The notes under the pieces are model-generated. The model was not told the origin of the DNA and did not search any database. It saw only the letters and a program-made list of their open reading frames with translations. A stretch of DNA of 64,000 bases from Lachnospiraceae bacterium AM48-27BH. Its GTDB lineage: Bacteria; Bacillota; Clostridia; Lachnospirales; Lachnospiraceae. Both the position numbers and the translations under genes were made by a program. The stretch covers positions 1-64,000 of the forward strand of contig QUFC01000012.1 in assembly GCA_003478355.1 (NCBI GenBank), written 5' to 3'. Positions 50,099 to 60,395 of the stretch are shown in pieces (within the stretch, counting starts at the first letter, position 1; each line of letters starts with the position of its first letter).

Positions 50099-51818
50099 AT
50101 GGATAATCAGAAATTGGAAAATCTGCTGAATCTGGCATTGTCGGCTACTATCCAGGAGCGGGAGCGGTCGGCCAGTTTATCGACCGGATATGACGGAGAG
50201 ACCAGGCGGTGGGAGCTGATCGTGCGGCACAGCCTTCCATTGCCGGATCTTTCGGAACTGGGGATCGAGGAGGAAGAACTGATCGGGCAGTATGGGATCT
50301 TACGTGTCCCGGAACCGCTTATTGGTCTGGTCAGTGAATTGCCGCAGGTCGAATACATCGAAAAACCAAAGAGGCTGTTCTTTGCCGTCAATCAGGCGAA
50401 GGCAGCCTCCTGTATTACCCGGGTGCAGATTCCCGGAAGCGGGGATCATACCGATTTAAGCGGCCAGGGAGTGATCGTGGCAGTGATCGATTCCGGAATC
50501 GATTACTTTCATGAAGATTTCCGGAGGGAAGATGGACGGACCAGGATTCTGGAATTGTGGGATCAGGGGCTGGGACAGATATTTTCCCAGGAGAAGTTCA
50601 ATGAGGCTTTAGAACAGGGCAGCAGAGAACAGGCGCTTCAGATGGTGCCGTCCAGAGATCTGAGCGGCCATGGGACGGCAGTGGCAGGGATTGCAGCGGG
50701 AAATGGACGAGAAAGCGGAGGAAGATACCGCGGCGTGGCTTACGAAAGTGATCTGCTGGTGGTAAAGCTGGGCAACCGGGAGCCAGGGGGATTTCCAAGG
50801 ACAACGGAACTGATGCGGGCGTTAAATTATGTGGTACAGTATGCGGCGGAGCGGGCGCGTCCATTGGCAGTGAATCTGAGCATCGGAAACAGCTACGGTT
50901 CCCATGAGGGAAATAGTCTTCTGGAGACATTTATCAACACTGCCTCGAATTTTGGAAGAACCGTTCTGGTTACCGGAACCGGCAATGAAGGTGTTCGCGG
51001 CGGTCATGCTTCTGGAAATTTAAAGGAGCGGGAGAGCCAGGAGATAGAATTATCGGTTTCGTCTTATGAAACAGGATTCAGCGTCCAGCTCTGGAAATCC
51101 TATGTGGATGAGTTCCAGATCAGCCTGGTTACGCCGTCAGGAACTGTCCTTGGCCCATTGCCGCCCATCACCGGTCCTGCCACATGGAATTATGAAGGAA
51201 CCAGGATACTGGTCTATTACGGGGAACCGGCGCCATACAGCTCTGCCCAGGAGATTTATTTTGATTTTATCCCCTATGAGGGCACCTATGTTTCAAGTGG
51301 GATCTGGCGTTTTCGCCTGAATCCCCAGAGACTCCGGCGGGGAAGCTATGATCTCTGGCTTCCGTCTGCGGCTGTTCTGAATCCGGCAACTGCGTTTTTA
51401 CGCCCCTCTCCAGAAATCACGTTAACGATTCCGTCTACGTCTTCCATGATCCTTTCTGTAGGCGCCTATGACAGCTTTCGAAATACCTATGCTGATTTTT
51501 CGGGCCGTGGTTTCACCCGCGTCACCAACCAGATCAAACCTGATCTTTCTGCCCCCGGAGTCTCGATTATGGCCCCCAAAGCCGGAGGTGGCTACGAACC
51601 TGTCACAGGAACTTCTTTTGCTGCACCGATGGCGACCGGATCGGCGGCCCTTTTGATGGAATGGGGGATCGTGAGAGGAAATGATCCATTTTTGTTTGGG
51701 GAGAAAGTCAAAGCCTATCTCAAACGGGGGCGCCAGGCCCCTTCCGGGGATGGGGGTGTGGCCGAACCGGGAGATGGGGTGGGGGAGGTTGTGCTTGGCG
51801 GAAAGTATACCAAAATAA
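50099..51818 (+). CDS. S8 (subtilisin-like) peptidase, frameshifted near the end
   Basis: A Csp-like subtilase without signal peptide. The catalytic triad is VAVIDSGIDY (Asp, about residue 138), LSGHGTAVAGIAAG (His, about 198) and TGTSFAAPMATGSAA (Ser, about 507), with a large insert between His and Ser. Clostridial relatives include the germination Csp proteases. Near 51726 the frame breaks: one extra G in the run 51726-51730. Correcting it gives the family-typical ending ARPLPGMGVWPN...GWGRLCLAESIPK and a stop at 51818, clear of the convergent ThrE-type gene. The uncorrected frame runs on to 52099 antisense to that gene. ATG 50099 has no ribosome site. Confidence 0.8.
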
Positions 51819-51850
51819 AAGATTGGACAGAATTTAAGTTTCGCCAAGTT

Positions 51851-52291
51851 TCACCTGCCCCGGCTTCCAATCCGAAATACCGCCTGCGGAATCTCAAAAA
51901 CAAACACGATTCCCAGTACAATGGCAACCGCCATTTTAACGGCGTCAAATCCGGTCTGTACAGCCAGATACAGCTGATTGGTAACGGTATAGTAAGCTGC
52001 CCGGTAAATTCCGGCTCCGGGAACCAGAGGGATGATACCGGAGATCAGGAAAATGGTAACTGGGCAGTGTTCACGGACGGCGAACCACCTGGACAATAGG
52101 ATCACGATCACGGTAGCAGCGAAAGTGGCGATGGATACGGAGCTATAAGGAAGCAGAAGCAGATAAGCCAGCCAGCTGACACCGCCGATCAGGGCGCAGC
52201 TGGGATAATAGCGGGCCGGGACGCCAAATAACAGAGAAAATCCCACGGTGGCAACGGCAGCTGCCAGTGTTTGAATAAGTAAATGCAACAT
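51851..52291 (-). CDS. ThrE-type exporter, small membrane subunit
   Basis: A 146-residue protein with four to five transmembrane helices (LIQTLAAAVATVGFSLLFGV, then VSIATFAATVIVILLSRWF, GIIPLVPGAGIYRAAYYTV). It matches the C-terminal ThrE_2 half of threonine/serine exporters. The PLVPG motif is conserved. It works with the product of 52371-53150, encoded just upstream in the same direction. Confidence 0.85.
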   Translation of the reverse strand: MLHLLIQTLAAAVATVGFSLLFGVPARYYPSCALIGGVSWLAYLLLLPYSSVSIATFAATVIVILLSRWFAVREHCPVTIFLISGIIPLVPGAGIYRAAYYTVTNQLYLAVQTGFDAVKMAVAIVLGIVFVFEIPQAVFRIGSRGR

Positions 52292-52370
52292 ATGTTTTCC
52301 TCCTGATTAAACGCATACATTTTCGCAGCTTTTTTCTGCATTTTATTTGCAAAAAATTCGAAAGTACATC

Positions 52371-53150
52371 TTATGGCAGCAGTGGGGTGCCAGTCAGTGT
52401 GCCATATAGCGCGATGACAAGACCGACCCCGATGGCAATACAGAAAAATACAAGAACAGCGTCCATCATACGGACAGATCCGGAGATATAGTCGCCATCG
52501 GCCATATCGCGGATGGCATTGGTAAATGCTACTCCAGGTACCATCAAGATAATGCCGCCGATGATCATGGCATCAAAATTTTGTCCAGGTCCAAAACGGT
52601 AACAGAGAATACATAAAAAGGTGATCCAGGCGCTGCCTAAAATATTCCGGACGATCTGGCTGAAATGAGGAGCACCGAGATACAGGCAATAGACCTGGTA
52701 AAGTGCTCCAATAAAGAGAGAACAAAGAAAATCTCTTGCAGATCCGCCAAACATGACACCAAAGCAGGCTCCGGCAATCCCGGCAACCGCAATCTGGAGG
52801 GCAGCAGGAAAGCCTGGTTGTTCTTCAATCCGCTTTAGTTCCCGCCGGGCCTCTTCCGGTTCCAGCTTTTCTTCTTCAATCCGTCTGGAAAGCTGGTTGA
52901 CCTCTGCCACCCGGCGCAGATTGGTATGATTGACCGGAACCTGCAGCACCTTGGCAAATTGTGGCTCCTGTTCGTCCCCACAACTGATAAAGATTCCGTT
53001 GCTGAGAACGAAGGTGTTGACAGAATGAAGACCATAAGAACGGCAGATGTGCATGATGGTATCCTCTACACGGAAGATTTCTGCGCCATTTTCCAATTGG
53101 ATCTGCCCGGCTTTCATAGCCAGAAGCAAAATTTCCTGTTGTGGAATCAT
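52371..53150 (-). CDS. ThrE-type (DUF1212) exporter, large subunit
   Basis: A 259-residue protein. The N-terminal cytosolic domain (LLLAMKAGQIQLENGAEIFR, VEDTIMHICRSYG, then SNGIFISCGDE) is the ThrE/DUF1212 hydrolase-like domain, followed by about five transmembrane helices and an MVPG motif (IILMVPGVAFTNAIRDMADG). With the small subunit it makes a split threonine/serine exporter. ATG 53150 on the minus strand; the gap to the small subunit gene is 79 bases. Confidence 0.87.
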   Translation of the reverse strand: MIPQQEILLLAMKAGQIQLENGAEIFRVEDTIMHICRSYGLHSVNTFVLSNGIFISCGDEQEPQFAKVLQVPVNHTNLRRVAEVNQLSRRIEEEKLEPEEARRELKRIEEQPGFPAALQIAVAGIAGACFGVMFGGSARDFLCSLFIGALYQVYCLYLGAPHFSQIVRNILGSAWITFLCILCYRFGPGQNFDAMIIGGIILMVPGVAFTNAIRDMADGDYISGSVRMMDAVLVFFCIAIGVGLVIALYGTLTGTPLLP

Positions 53151-53269
53151 TTTTTATATCCTCTCATAACCAAGTAAAATCGAAATTTGTAACGGTTCAG
53201 TGCATTCATAGTTACCTGAATTTATCATAGCATAAGTGCCAGAAAGTTCAACCAGCATTTTAGATTGCC

Positions 53270-53324
53270 TTGACAGATAAAAATAGTTGTACTATCATCA
53301 ATTGGATGTATGTACAACTATTTT
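53270..53324 (+). promoter_or_regulatory. Promoter and MarR-type operator of the ABC exporter operon
   Basis: TTGACA (53270-53275) and TATCAT (53293-53298), 17 bases apart. AAATAGTTGTAC (53281-53292) fills the end of the spacer and its perfect inverted arm GTACAACTATTT lies at 53312-53323. Binding by the downstream MarR product would block the promoter, giving autorepression. Confidence 0.8.
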
Positions 53325-53387
53325 GCGTTCAGCGAACCAGTACATTCGCTGTGTGGATACGCTGAATGGTTATCAGAGAGGAGACAT

Positions 53388-53864
53388 ATGGACGAGACAG
53401 GAAGAAAAATCACGAAGATCGCCAGGGAAGTAGCCAAATTTACTGTTCAGACCATGAAGGAAGAGGGAATCGGAACGGCGGAGTTTGATTTCATCCATCT
53501 GGTGCGGCACAATCCGGGGATCACGCAGACAGCGGTGCGGGAAAGCCTTCAGATTGATAAAGGAGCGGCGGCCAGACGGGCGGCAAGTCTGGAGAGCAAG
53601 GGCTATCTGGTGCGGAAGCCGAATCCGGCGGATGGCAGAAGCCAGCTTCTGTATGCCACGGAGAAAGCAGAGTGTCTGAAAAATTCTAAGGCGAAGATTG
53701 AGGGGATTTTCTATGAGTGGCTGCTTTCTGAATTGCCCAAAGAGGAAAAAGAGGCATTTTGTAAGACATTAGACACATTGTATTGGAAGTCTAAACGGCA
53801 ACGGCAGGCGGGCTTTGTGGATGTGGCCAGAGTTGTAGAGCAGACAGGTGAGAATCATGTATGA
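53388..53864 (+). CDS. MarR-family transcriptional regulator
   Basis: A 158-residue MarR protein from ATG 53388 (GAGAGGAGACAT upstream). The winged helix is DFIHLVRHNPGITQTAVRES, then QIDKGAAARRAASLESKGYL and the wing RKPNPADGRSQLLYATEKAE. It likely represses its own operon through the inverted repeat at 53281-53323 and releases on binding a drug or metabolite. Its stop overlaps the first ABC gene. Confidence 0.92.
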   Translation: MDETGRKITKIAREVAKFTVQTMKEEGIGTAEFDFIHLVRHNPGITQTAVRESLQIDKGAAARRAASLESKGYLVRKPNPADGRSQLLYATEKAECLKNSKAKIEGIFYEWLLSELPKEEKEAFCKTLDTLYWKSKRQRQAGFVDVARVVEQTGENHV

Positions 53865-55605
53865 CCGGATCAGCACGTATTTTAAGACAGAATGGAAAAT
53901 TTTGGTATTGATTACTGTATCTGGCCTGATCTACAACCTGGGACTGCTTACGGGACCATGGTTTGAGGGAAAGATGACCGGATGTCTGATCGATATCTTA
54001 GGCGGATCGAAGGTATTTTCTGACATGGCAGTTCTGGTACTGGCCTATATGGTTTCTATTACAGTGGTGCAGAGCTCCCGGTATCTGAAGCGTTTCTATG
54101 TGCGGCGGTTTGCCAACAATGTAAACCGGAGCATGAAACAGGTGCTCTTTGGAAGCCTGATCCGCAAAAGCCGGACGGAGCTTCAGGAAGAGGGCGTGGG
54201 AAATGTGATGACGAAAGCAATCCTGGATGTGGATGACTGTGCAGAAGGCATGAGGAAATTCACGACAGAAATCTTTGATACGGGCGTTGCTCTGATGGCC
54301 TATGCGGGAATGCTGCTTTTCTATGACTGCAAACTGGCGCTTTTGAGCATGATCTTCCCCCCGATTTCCTATTTTGTAGCGGAGAAGATGAAAGTGGTGA
54401 TCCAGAAAACAGGTGCCGCTTACAAGAAACAGTCTGGAGCATTAAGCGATGCTACCTTAGACCGGGCTTCCAATGCAATCACCTACCGGGTGTTTGGGCG
54501 GGAACAGGAGCGGAAAGAGGCTTATGAGGAAAATCTTTCTGCGTATGAGCGTGCTGCAGTCCGTGCCAATATCTGGAATTCTTCCATGCCTCCGGTCTAT
54601 AAAGTGGTATCTATGACAGGCGTTTTGTTTATCCTGTATTTTGGCGGAAAAAATGTACTGGGTGTGGGCTGGCGCGCATGGGATATCGCAGCGTTTACCA
54701 CGTTTATTTCCTGCTTTACCAAGCTTTCCACGAAGTCCTCCAGTGCAGCGAAATTATTTAATGCGGTGCATAAGGCACAGGTGTCCTGGAAACGGATCAA
54801 GCCGCTGATGAAGGTGGAAATGAAGCGTGGCATCATGGAAGACTCGGAGCATGAAAATCAGAAAGTGTCTGGGATGTCACAGTCTGGTTTGATGGTGTCC
54901 CATATGGGTTTTTCTTATCCAGATGGCAGACGGATCTTCGATGATATTTCATTTTCAGCAAAACCAGGACAGATCATCGGTATCACCGGCCCCGTTGCAT
55001 GTGGAAAGTCTACCTTAGGCAAAGTATTTTTATGCGAATACCCTTATGATGGCAGTATCACATGGAATAGAGAAGAGCTACAGGAAGAGACAGCTGCGAA
55101 GCGCGCAGAGCTGATCGGATACCTGGGTCATGATCCGGAGTTGTTTAACGATACGGTGGAGCAGAATATTCTGCTGGGCGATCAGAAAGATGCCAGAACC
55201 TATCTGAAGGCTGTCTGCTTTGATGAAGAAGTGGAAGCGATGGAGCAGGGGACAGAGACTTTCGTGGGCAGCGGCGGTGTGCGTCTGTCAGGCGGCCAGG
55301 CCCAGCGTCTGGCGTTGGCGAGAACTTTATGCCATAAAAAGAAGCTGCTGATTTTGGACGATCCATTTTCCGCACTGGATAAAAAGACTGAGGAGCAGAT
55401 TTTTGCGAATCTGAAGGAAATGGCGAAAGACTGTGTAGTGTTGTTGATTTCTCACCGGTTGTATCTGTTCCCGCAGATGGATCAGGTGATCTGGCTGAAT
55501 GAGGGGCAGGCCGTGATTGGCAGCCACCAGGAGGTTCGGGATCAGGTGGAAGAATACCGGAGATTATATGATGGACAGAAGGGAGAAAACCAGAATGAAA
55601 AATAG
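53857..55605 (+). CDS. ABC exporter half-transporter A
   Basis: A 582-residue fused membrane/ATPase subunit. Six transmembrane helices lie in residues 15-310; the ATPase has GPVACGKST (Walker A; the Ala-Cys is unusual), LSGGQAQRLALAR (canonical signature), LILDDPFSALD (Walker B with Asp where the catalytic Glu normally stands) and LLISHRL. Asp for Glu marks the degenerate site of heterodimeric exporters. ATG 53857 overlaps the MarR stop by 8 bases. Partner is the next gene; the likely role is drug or peptide export. Confidence 0.9.
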   Translation: MYDRISTYFKTEWKILVLITVSGLIYNLGLLTGPWFEGKMTGCLIDILGGSKVFSDMAVLVLAYMVSITVVQSSRYLKRFYVRRFANNVNRSMKQVLFGSLIRKSRTELQEEGVGNVMTKAILDVDDCAEGMRKFTTEIFDTGVALMAYAGMLLFYDCKLALLSMIFPPISYFVAEKMKVVIQKTGAAYKKQSGALSDATLDRASNAITYRVFGREQERKEAYEENLSAYERAAVRANIWNSSMPPVYKVVSMTGVLFILYFGGKNVLGVGWRAWDIAAFTTFISCFTKLSTKSSSAAKLFNAVHKAQVSWKRIKPLMKVEMKRGIMEDSEHENQKVSGMSQSGLMVSHMGFSYPDGRRIFDDISFSAKPGQIIGITGPVACGKSTLGKVFLCEYPYDGSITWNREELQEETAAKRAELIGYLGHDPELFNDTVEQNILLGDQKDARTYLKAVCFDEEVEAMEQGTETFVGSGGVRLSGGQAQRLALARTLCHKKKLLILDDPFSALDKKTEEQIFANLKEMAKDCVVLLISHRLYLFPQMDQVIWLNEGQAVIGSHQEVRDQVEEYRRLYDGQKGENQNEK

Positions 55606-57309
55606 CGAACAGGTAAAATCCGTTATTTTCCGCACAGCCGGAAATTATAAGTGGCTGTCTCTGGGAATTGCTGTCTCTGTGTGCGGAGCAGTGGTGACGT
55701 CCCTGATTCCGCCATTGATCCTCGGGAAGATCATCGATGGTCTGACAGCCGGACAGGCGCTGGCATTTTCCATGGTTTTATCCTATTTTGGAATGTTGGC
55801 TCTGACCGGTCTGACAGAATCCCTGCGGGAGGGACTTCTGACTGTATTTGGCCAGAAGATCACCCACGCGTTAAGAAGCAGTCTGATGGACAAATTTACC
55901 CGTCTGACGGCAGACGAGTTAAATAAACAGGAGCCAGGAACCCTGGTTTCTCGGTTTGTTGGGGATGTGGATATGGTGGAAAATCTGTTCACATCAGGTA
56001 TTATCAGTATGTTTGCTGACGCCTGCCGGATCATCAGTATTCTGGCGGTGATCTGGTTTCAAAACCGTGGACTGGCGCTGGTGTTTGTGATCTTGCTTCC
56101 AGCGCTTTTTGGATTTACCAGATTTGTCCAGAAACGGATGTTGGCGGCTCAGCTGGAGAACCGGAAAGCTGTGGGAAGAGCGTCTGCTTTTGTGCCGGAA
56201 TCTCTTCACAATATTCGGACGATACATTGTCTCGGAAAAGAAAATTACATGGAAAAGCGGTATGACCAGTACATTGGCGAGAGCTACCGGGCCATGGAGA
56301 AAACCAACTTTTATGACGCAGGATATTCCCCGGTGATCCTGGTTTTAAATGCCATTGTAGTGGCTGTGGTGATGGCGCTTTCTGCATCAGGCAATCCGAA
56401 GGTATTAAGTCTGTTTGGTATGTCTGCCGGAACCGCTGTCGCAGTCATGAACTACATTTCCCAGATCTTTGCTCCAGTGGAAAGCCTGGGCATGGAGATC
56501 CAGACCATCCAGTCGGCGTTAGCTGGTATCCACAGAATCAATGATTTCTTCGGGCTTCCAGAGCGGAAACCAGAGACTGCAGGAGTGGCCGGTTTGAATC
56601 CGGTGACGGAATCCACGAAAATAGAAACTTTGGATGCGAAGACGGAGAACACCGATCCGAAAGCATTTGTAGAACTGAAAAATGTTACCTTCGGTTATGA
56701 TGACCGCATCATCTTAGACCACATCAATATCCAGGTGCAGAAAGGTGAGCAGGTTACATTATCGGGCCGTACCGGAGCAGGAAAGAGCACCATATTTAAG
56801 CTGCTATTGGCCTTTACGAGCCTCAGGACGGTCAGGTGCTGATCAAAGGAATCCCGGCTGGTGATATTCCAGAATCGAAGAAGAGAACCTTATTCGGCTA
56901 TGTGGAGCAGTCCTTCCATATGGTTCCTGGAACAGTGAAGGACCAGATCACCCTCTATGACGATTCCATCCCCGATGAGGCGGTAAAACAGGCGACGAAA
57001 ATGGTGGGACTGGATTCCTCTATCGAAGCGTTGGAGCATGGTTATGATACGATCTGCACTCCAGAGGTATTTTCCCAGGGGCAGTGGCAGCTACTGTCTA
57101 TCGCCAGAGCAGCGGCAGCAGGACCAGAGCTGCTTTTGCTGGATGAGATCACGGCAAATTTGGATGCGGAGACGGAACGGGCAGTTTTGCAGGCACTGAA
57201 GCAGGTTTCTGCAAACCGCACGGTGGTTTCGATTTCCCACCGGTTTTCTGCGGAGATGGGAAGAATTATTAAACTCACAGGTGTTGACGAAAAACTGAAA
57301 ATCTGCTAA
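55595..57309 (+). CDS. ABC exporter half-transporter B, frameshifted
   Basis: A second half-transporter from about ATG 55595, overlapping the first by 11 bases. It has six transmembrane helices, then an ATPase with SGRTGAGKST (Walker A), FSQGQWQLLSIARA (a divergent signature) and LLLLDEITANLD (Walker B with catalytic Glu), VSISHRF. The frame breaks shortly after Walker A: TTGGCC at 56808-56813 lacks one G; adding it gives LLLGLYEPQDGQVLIKGIPA and a continuous protein to 57309. As it stands the parts are 55595-56842 and 56836-57309. Probably a consensus error. The degenerate signature complements the degenerate Walker B of subunit A. Confidence 0.85.
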
Positions 57310-57321
57310 GCTAGACATAGC

Positions 57322-57369
57322 AAAAGAGCTGCGGCGAATGATAGTTTTATAATTCGTTGCAGCTCTTTT
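57322..57369 (+). terminator. Terminator of the ABC exporter operon
   Basis: AAAAGAGCTGC and GCAGCTCTTTT pair around an inner CGAAT/ATTCG stem, then TTTT. Confidence 0.85.
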
Positions 57370-57446
57370 TTCGATAAAAATAATTTTGTGTATTTATTAA
57401 AAGTTTTGTGTTTTCGGAATAATAAGAAATGTGGAGGCAGAAAATC

Positions 57447-58311
57447 ATGACGACAGAAATGATGAAAAAACAGGGAGAGAGATTGCGGCAGAGATTGTCG
57501 GAAGTGCGTTGATCGCCCTGTCAACTTACAACGTAGCCCTTTACGCAGAGTTCCCCATGGCAGGGCTCTCTGGTATTTGCCTGATCCTGTACCGGTTGTT
57601 CGGGCTTCCTATGGGTGTGATGAATCTGGTGCTAAATATTCCGGTAGCTCTGCTTTGCTGGCGGCTGATCGGTACGAAATTTATCCTGAAATCCCTTCGA
57701 TGCATGCTCATTTCCTCGATTATGCTGGATTACGGGGCTCCGTTATTTCCGGTTTACGAAGGAAGCCGGATGGTGGCAGCCATCATGACTGGCGTCATCG
57801 GTGGAATCGGTTATGGGCTGATCTATATCAATGGCTCTTCTACCGGGGGTGCGGATTTTATCATCATGGCGGTGAAAGCGTTGAACCTCATGTGAAGCTG
57901 GGAAATATTACATTTGGCATTGACATGGTGGTGATCTTCTTAAGCGGACTTATTTTCCGGGATGTAGACAGTGTGTTTTATGGGATCATGATCAATTATA
58001 TCCTGGCGCTGGTGGTCGATAAGATGGTACTGGGTCTGAACAGCGGCAATGTAGCTATGATCGTGACGGAGCATGGAAGGGAGATCTGCCAGCTGATCGA
58101 CCAGTGCTGTATGCGTGGTTCCACGATCTTAAAGGCAGAAGGAGGTTACCAGGGAGATGAAAAACAGGTGGTTCTGGTGGCTGGAAGCAATAAAGATATC
58201 CATATGATCGGGAAAGCCGTAAAAGAGGCAGATCCGGCCTCTTTTACGATCGTGCTGGAGTCAAAAGAAGTGCTGGGTGAAGGGTTCCATGTGACCAGGA
58301 TTGCAGAATAA
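57447..58311 (+). CDS. YitT-family membrane protein, two apparent frameshifts
   Basis: A YitT/DUF2179 membrane protein of about 287 residues when corrected. ATG 57447 follows GTGGAGG. After MTTEMMKK the run of six A (57465-57470) needs one more A to continue as TGREIAAEIVGSALIAL. After IIMAVKAL the AA at 57884-57885 needs one more A to continue as KPHVKLGNITFGIDMVV. Transmembrane helices (for example TGVIGGIGYGLIYINGSSTG) occupy the first 190 residues; the C-terminal DUF2179 domain has AMIVTEHGREICQLID and GGYQGDEKQVVLV. The transported substrate is unknown. Two A-run deletions in one gene fit sequencing error. Confidence 0.85.
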
Positions 58312-58321
58312 ATTGTTAAAA

Positions 58322-59269
58322 TTATTTCGATTTTTTTAATTGTTCCAAATCTTCCCTGGTACAGGGAACATTTCCATAACGTGCTTTTTCATAAAGCTCA
58401 TGAAGGGCTGGCTGATCCATGCCGCAGGTTTCCTCAAGCTCAGAAGGAGAAGCCCAGCGCGGCAGAATTCCTGCAGTTTTTTGTGAAAAATGTTTTAAGA
58501 TCCGCTGTCGGTACAGACGGCGGATTTTTTCACCTGGGGTTCTGACCGGAAGAAACGCTATAGCAGGACGGAATCCGGTTTTTGCCGTGTCAGCATCCAG
58601 ATGAAGAGATGGCCTTAAATAAATTTTTTCGTCATCATCAAAGTGTCTCGGCCTGGTGAAAAATGTCCAGATAGAACGGGCGATCTGACGCAGAACCAGG
58701 ACTGCCAGAAGTAAAAGCAGGAGCACTGCCAAAATGCCCATGATCCGGTCTATGAATTTCATCCATGCAGGCGTTTCTCCGGCTTGTTCCGCAAGAGAGG
58801 GCAGCAGACCGGGCTGGTTTAACATAGCAGCGGTATTTTGTTCCATTTCCACAGGCGCAGACGATGAGGTGCGGGTGAGATACTGAAGACCACGCCAGAT
58901 CCATGCCCAGAGGGGATCGAACAGAGGCGGGACCACTGATAAGACCAGCGCAGAGACCAGCAGGAATACCGTCATGCAGAATGCGTTGACATGGGCCAGC
59001 TGCTTTTCTGGAAAATGATCGGTCTGATGAAACATATCCCAGAAATGATGCAGGCTGTGCAGATTTTTGTGGACCAGATAGAAAAGTCCAAGAAAAATTG
59101 TCAAAATGACTGCGGAAAGCTTCAAAGCCCATGACAGGGCAGATTCCTGGAGGTAGCAGCCAAGCGCAGTTCCAAGGACGTAAAGTCCGGCAGCTAAAAT
59201 CCCAAAGAAAATATAAAATCCATCCCTGGATTTTTGAAACCAGTAATTCATCAGTTTACGAATGCTCAT
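58322..59269 (-). CDS. Membrane protein with C-terminal DUF4129
   Basis: A 315-residue protein. Four transmembrane helices: FYIFFGILAAGLYVLGTALG and ALKLSAVILTIFLGLFYLVH near the start, VFLLVSALVLSVVPPLFDPL, and ILAVLLLLLLAVLVLRQI around residue 195. The cytosolic C-terminus (RRLYRQRILKHFSQKTAG, WASPSELEETCG) is the DUF4129 domain. It is the last gene of a MoxR-DUF58-DUF4129 operon, usually joined by a transglutaminase gene, which is absent here. It overlaps the DUF58 stop by 14 bases. Confidence 0.75.
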   Translation of the reverse strand: MSIRKLMNYWFQKSRDGFYIFFGILAAGLYVLGTALGCYLQESALSWALKLSAVILTIFLGLFYLVHKNLHSLHHFWDMFHQTDHFPEKQLAHVNAFCMTVFLLVSALVLSVVPPLFDPLWAWIWRGLQYLTRTSSSAPVEMEQNTAAMLNQPGLLPSLAEQAGETPAWMKFIDRIMGILAVLLLLLLAVLVLRQIARSIWTFFTRPRHFDDDEKIYLRPSLHLDADTAKTGFRPAIAFLPVRTPGEKIRRLYRQRILKHFSQKTAGILPRWASPSELEETCGMDQPALHELYEKARYGNVPCTREDLEQLKKSK

Positions 59270-60395
59270 AAGGTACCTCCAATGGAAGAAGGGTAAAGGA
59301 AGCAGTTTTCAGACTGTCTGGAAATTCTCCTGGCCGGTGGGGACAGATCCATTGGGATCCGGCGGTAGGGCGGCATAAGGTCTCATAGGAAGCTGCAAGA
59401 GAAGCAGTAATGTTCGGTGAGATCAGCACATAAAGGACAGAATCGGAATTCCTTTTGAAAAAGGCAGAGTCCAGACACTGCTCCATGGGTGGAAGCTCTG
59501 CTTTCTCATCTGTCTGGATCCGGGCACATAATTCCTGGATCCTCTGCGGATGGATATTGCCGGTGCCAAAGGATAAAAAAGCTGGTTTGCCAGTGAGACA
59601 ATCCGGGCCGTTGGAACCAATAGAAACGGGAATCTGTCGGTTTAGCAGCTCCAAAGCCATAGAGCAGCCCAGCCGGATCACCGTTTCATAGAGACTGTGG
59701 TCTTTCCAGATCCGGTCGGAATGAACGTCCAGCAGAATACATACCTGCCAGGACGCTGTAGGCGCATAGACATTGACCTTCATCTGCCCGGTCCTGGCGG
59801 TTGCTTTCCAGTTGATATCCCGGAAGCTGTCATAGGTCTGGTAAGGCCGGATAGACTGCATCTCAAATGGATCACGGATCAGGGAACGGCTTGCCAGAAT
59901 CTGGCCGCATAATTGCTTTAGCGGCAGATCTAACACAGGCAGTGGGACCGGAACGGGATAAACATAGAGAGCTGTTTCTACTGGGCAGGAGCGGACAAAA
60001 TGGCAAGTCTGCATCAGATCGTAGCTGACCAGATCAGCCCGGGAAATAGGATAATATCCTCGTTTGGTGCATCGGAAGGTCAGGCTGCGGCGGATCTTTT
60101 GCCATGGCATACAGGAAAAAATATCACTGCGGTAATTCTGGTCTGTGATCTTAAAGTTCTTACTATTGGAAAATACCAGTTCCCGGCCCATCTGAAATTT
60201 CACATGGAGAACCGGGATCGGCAGCCATTTGCGGTTGGTAATGGTTTCAATTAAGGAAGAATCTTCTCCTTCTGTGACGCCGTAATCCGCAAAATGCAGG
60301 TCTACGGTCAGCTCCCGCGCCCAGAACTTGTTCCAGAACACTCCCTGAAACAGGATCAGCAAGAGAACCAGAATCAGGATGACGAGCAGCTTCAT
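59256..60395 (-). CDS. DUF58 protein (vWA-like, MoxR partner)
   Basis: A 379-residue protein: an N-terminal membrane anchor (LLVILILVLLLILFQGVFW), a beta domain, then the DUF58 hallmark SIRPYQTYDSFRDINWKATA and RTGQMKVNVYAPTASWQVCI leading into a vWA-like fold. MoxR/DUF58 pairs are thought to help fold or assemble cell-surface or metal-loaded proteins. The start overlaps the MoxR stop by 4 bases. Confidence 0.85.
   Translation of the reverse strand: MKLLVILILVLLLILFQGVFWNKFWARELTVDLHFADYGVTEGEDSSLIETITNRKWLPIPVLHVKFQMGRELVFSNSKNFKITDQNYRSDIFSCMPWQKIRRSLTFRCTKRGYYPISRADLVSYDLMQTCHFVRSCPVETALYVYPVPVPLPVLDLPLKQLCGQILASRSLIRDPFEMQSIRPYQTYDSFRDINWKATARTGQMKVNVYAPTASWQVCILLDVHSDRIWKDHSLYETVIRLGCSMALELLNRQIPVSIGSNGPDCLTGKPAFLSFGTGNIHPQRIQELCARIQTDEKAELPPMEQCLDSAFFKRNSDSVLYVLISPNITASLAASYETLCRPTAGSQWICPHRPGEFPDSLKTASFTLLPLEVPYEHS

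Noticed and set aside
51819..52099. C-terminal extension of the S8 peptidase to 52099
   Set aside because: It arises from a +1 indel at 51726-51730 and runs antisense to a well-supported ThrE-type gene.
57577..57895. Alternative reading frame at the start of the YitT gene as a separate protein
   Set aside because: The frame is only the continuation needed after the second A-run indel; its first part is out-of-frame YitT.
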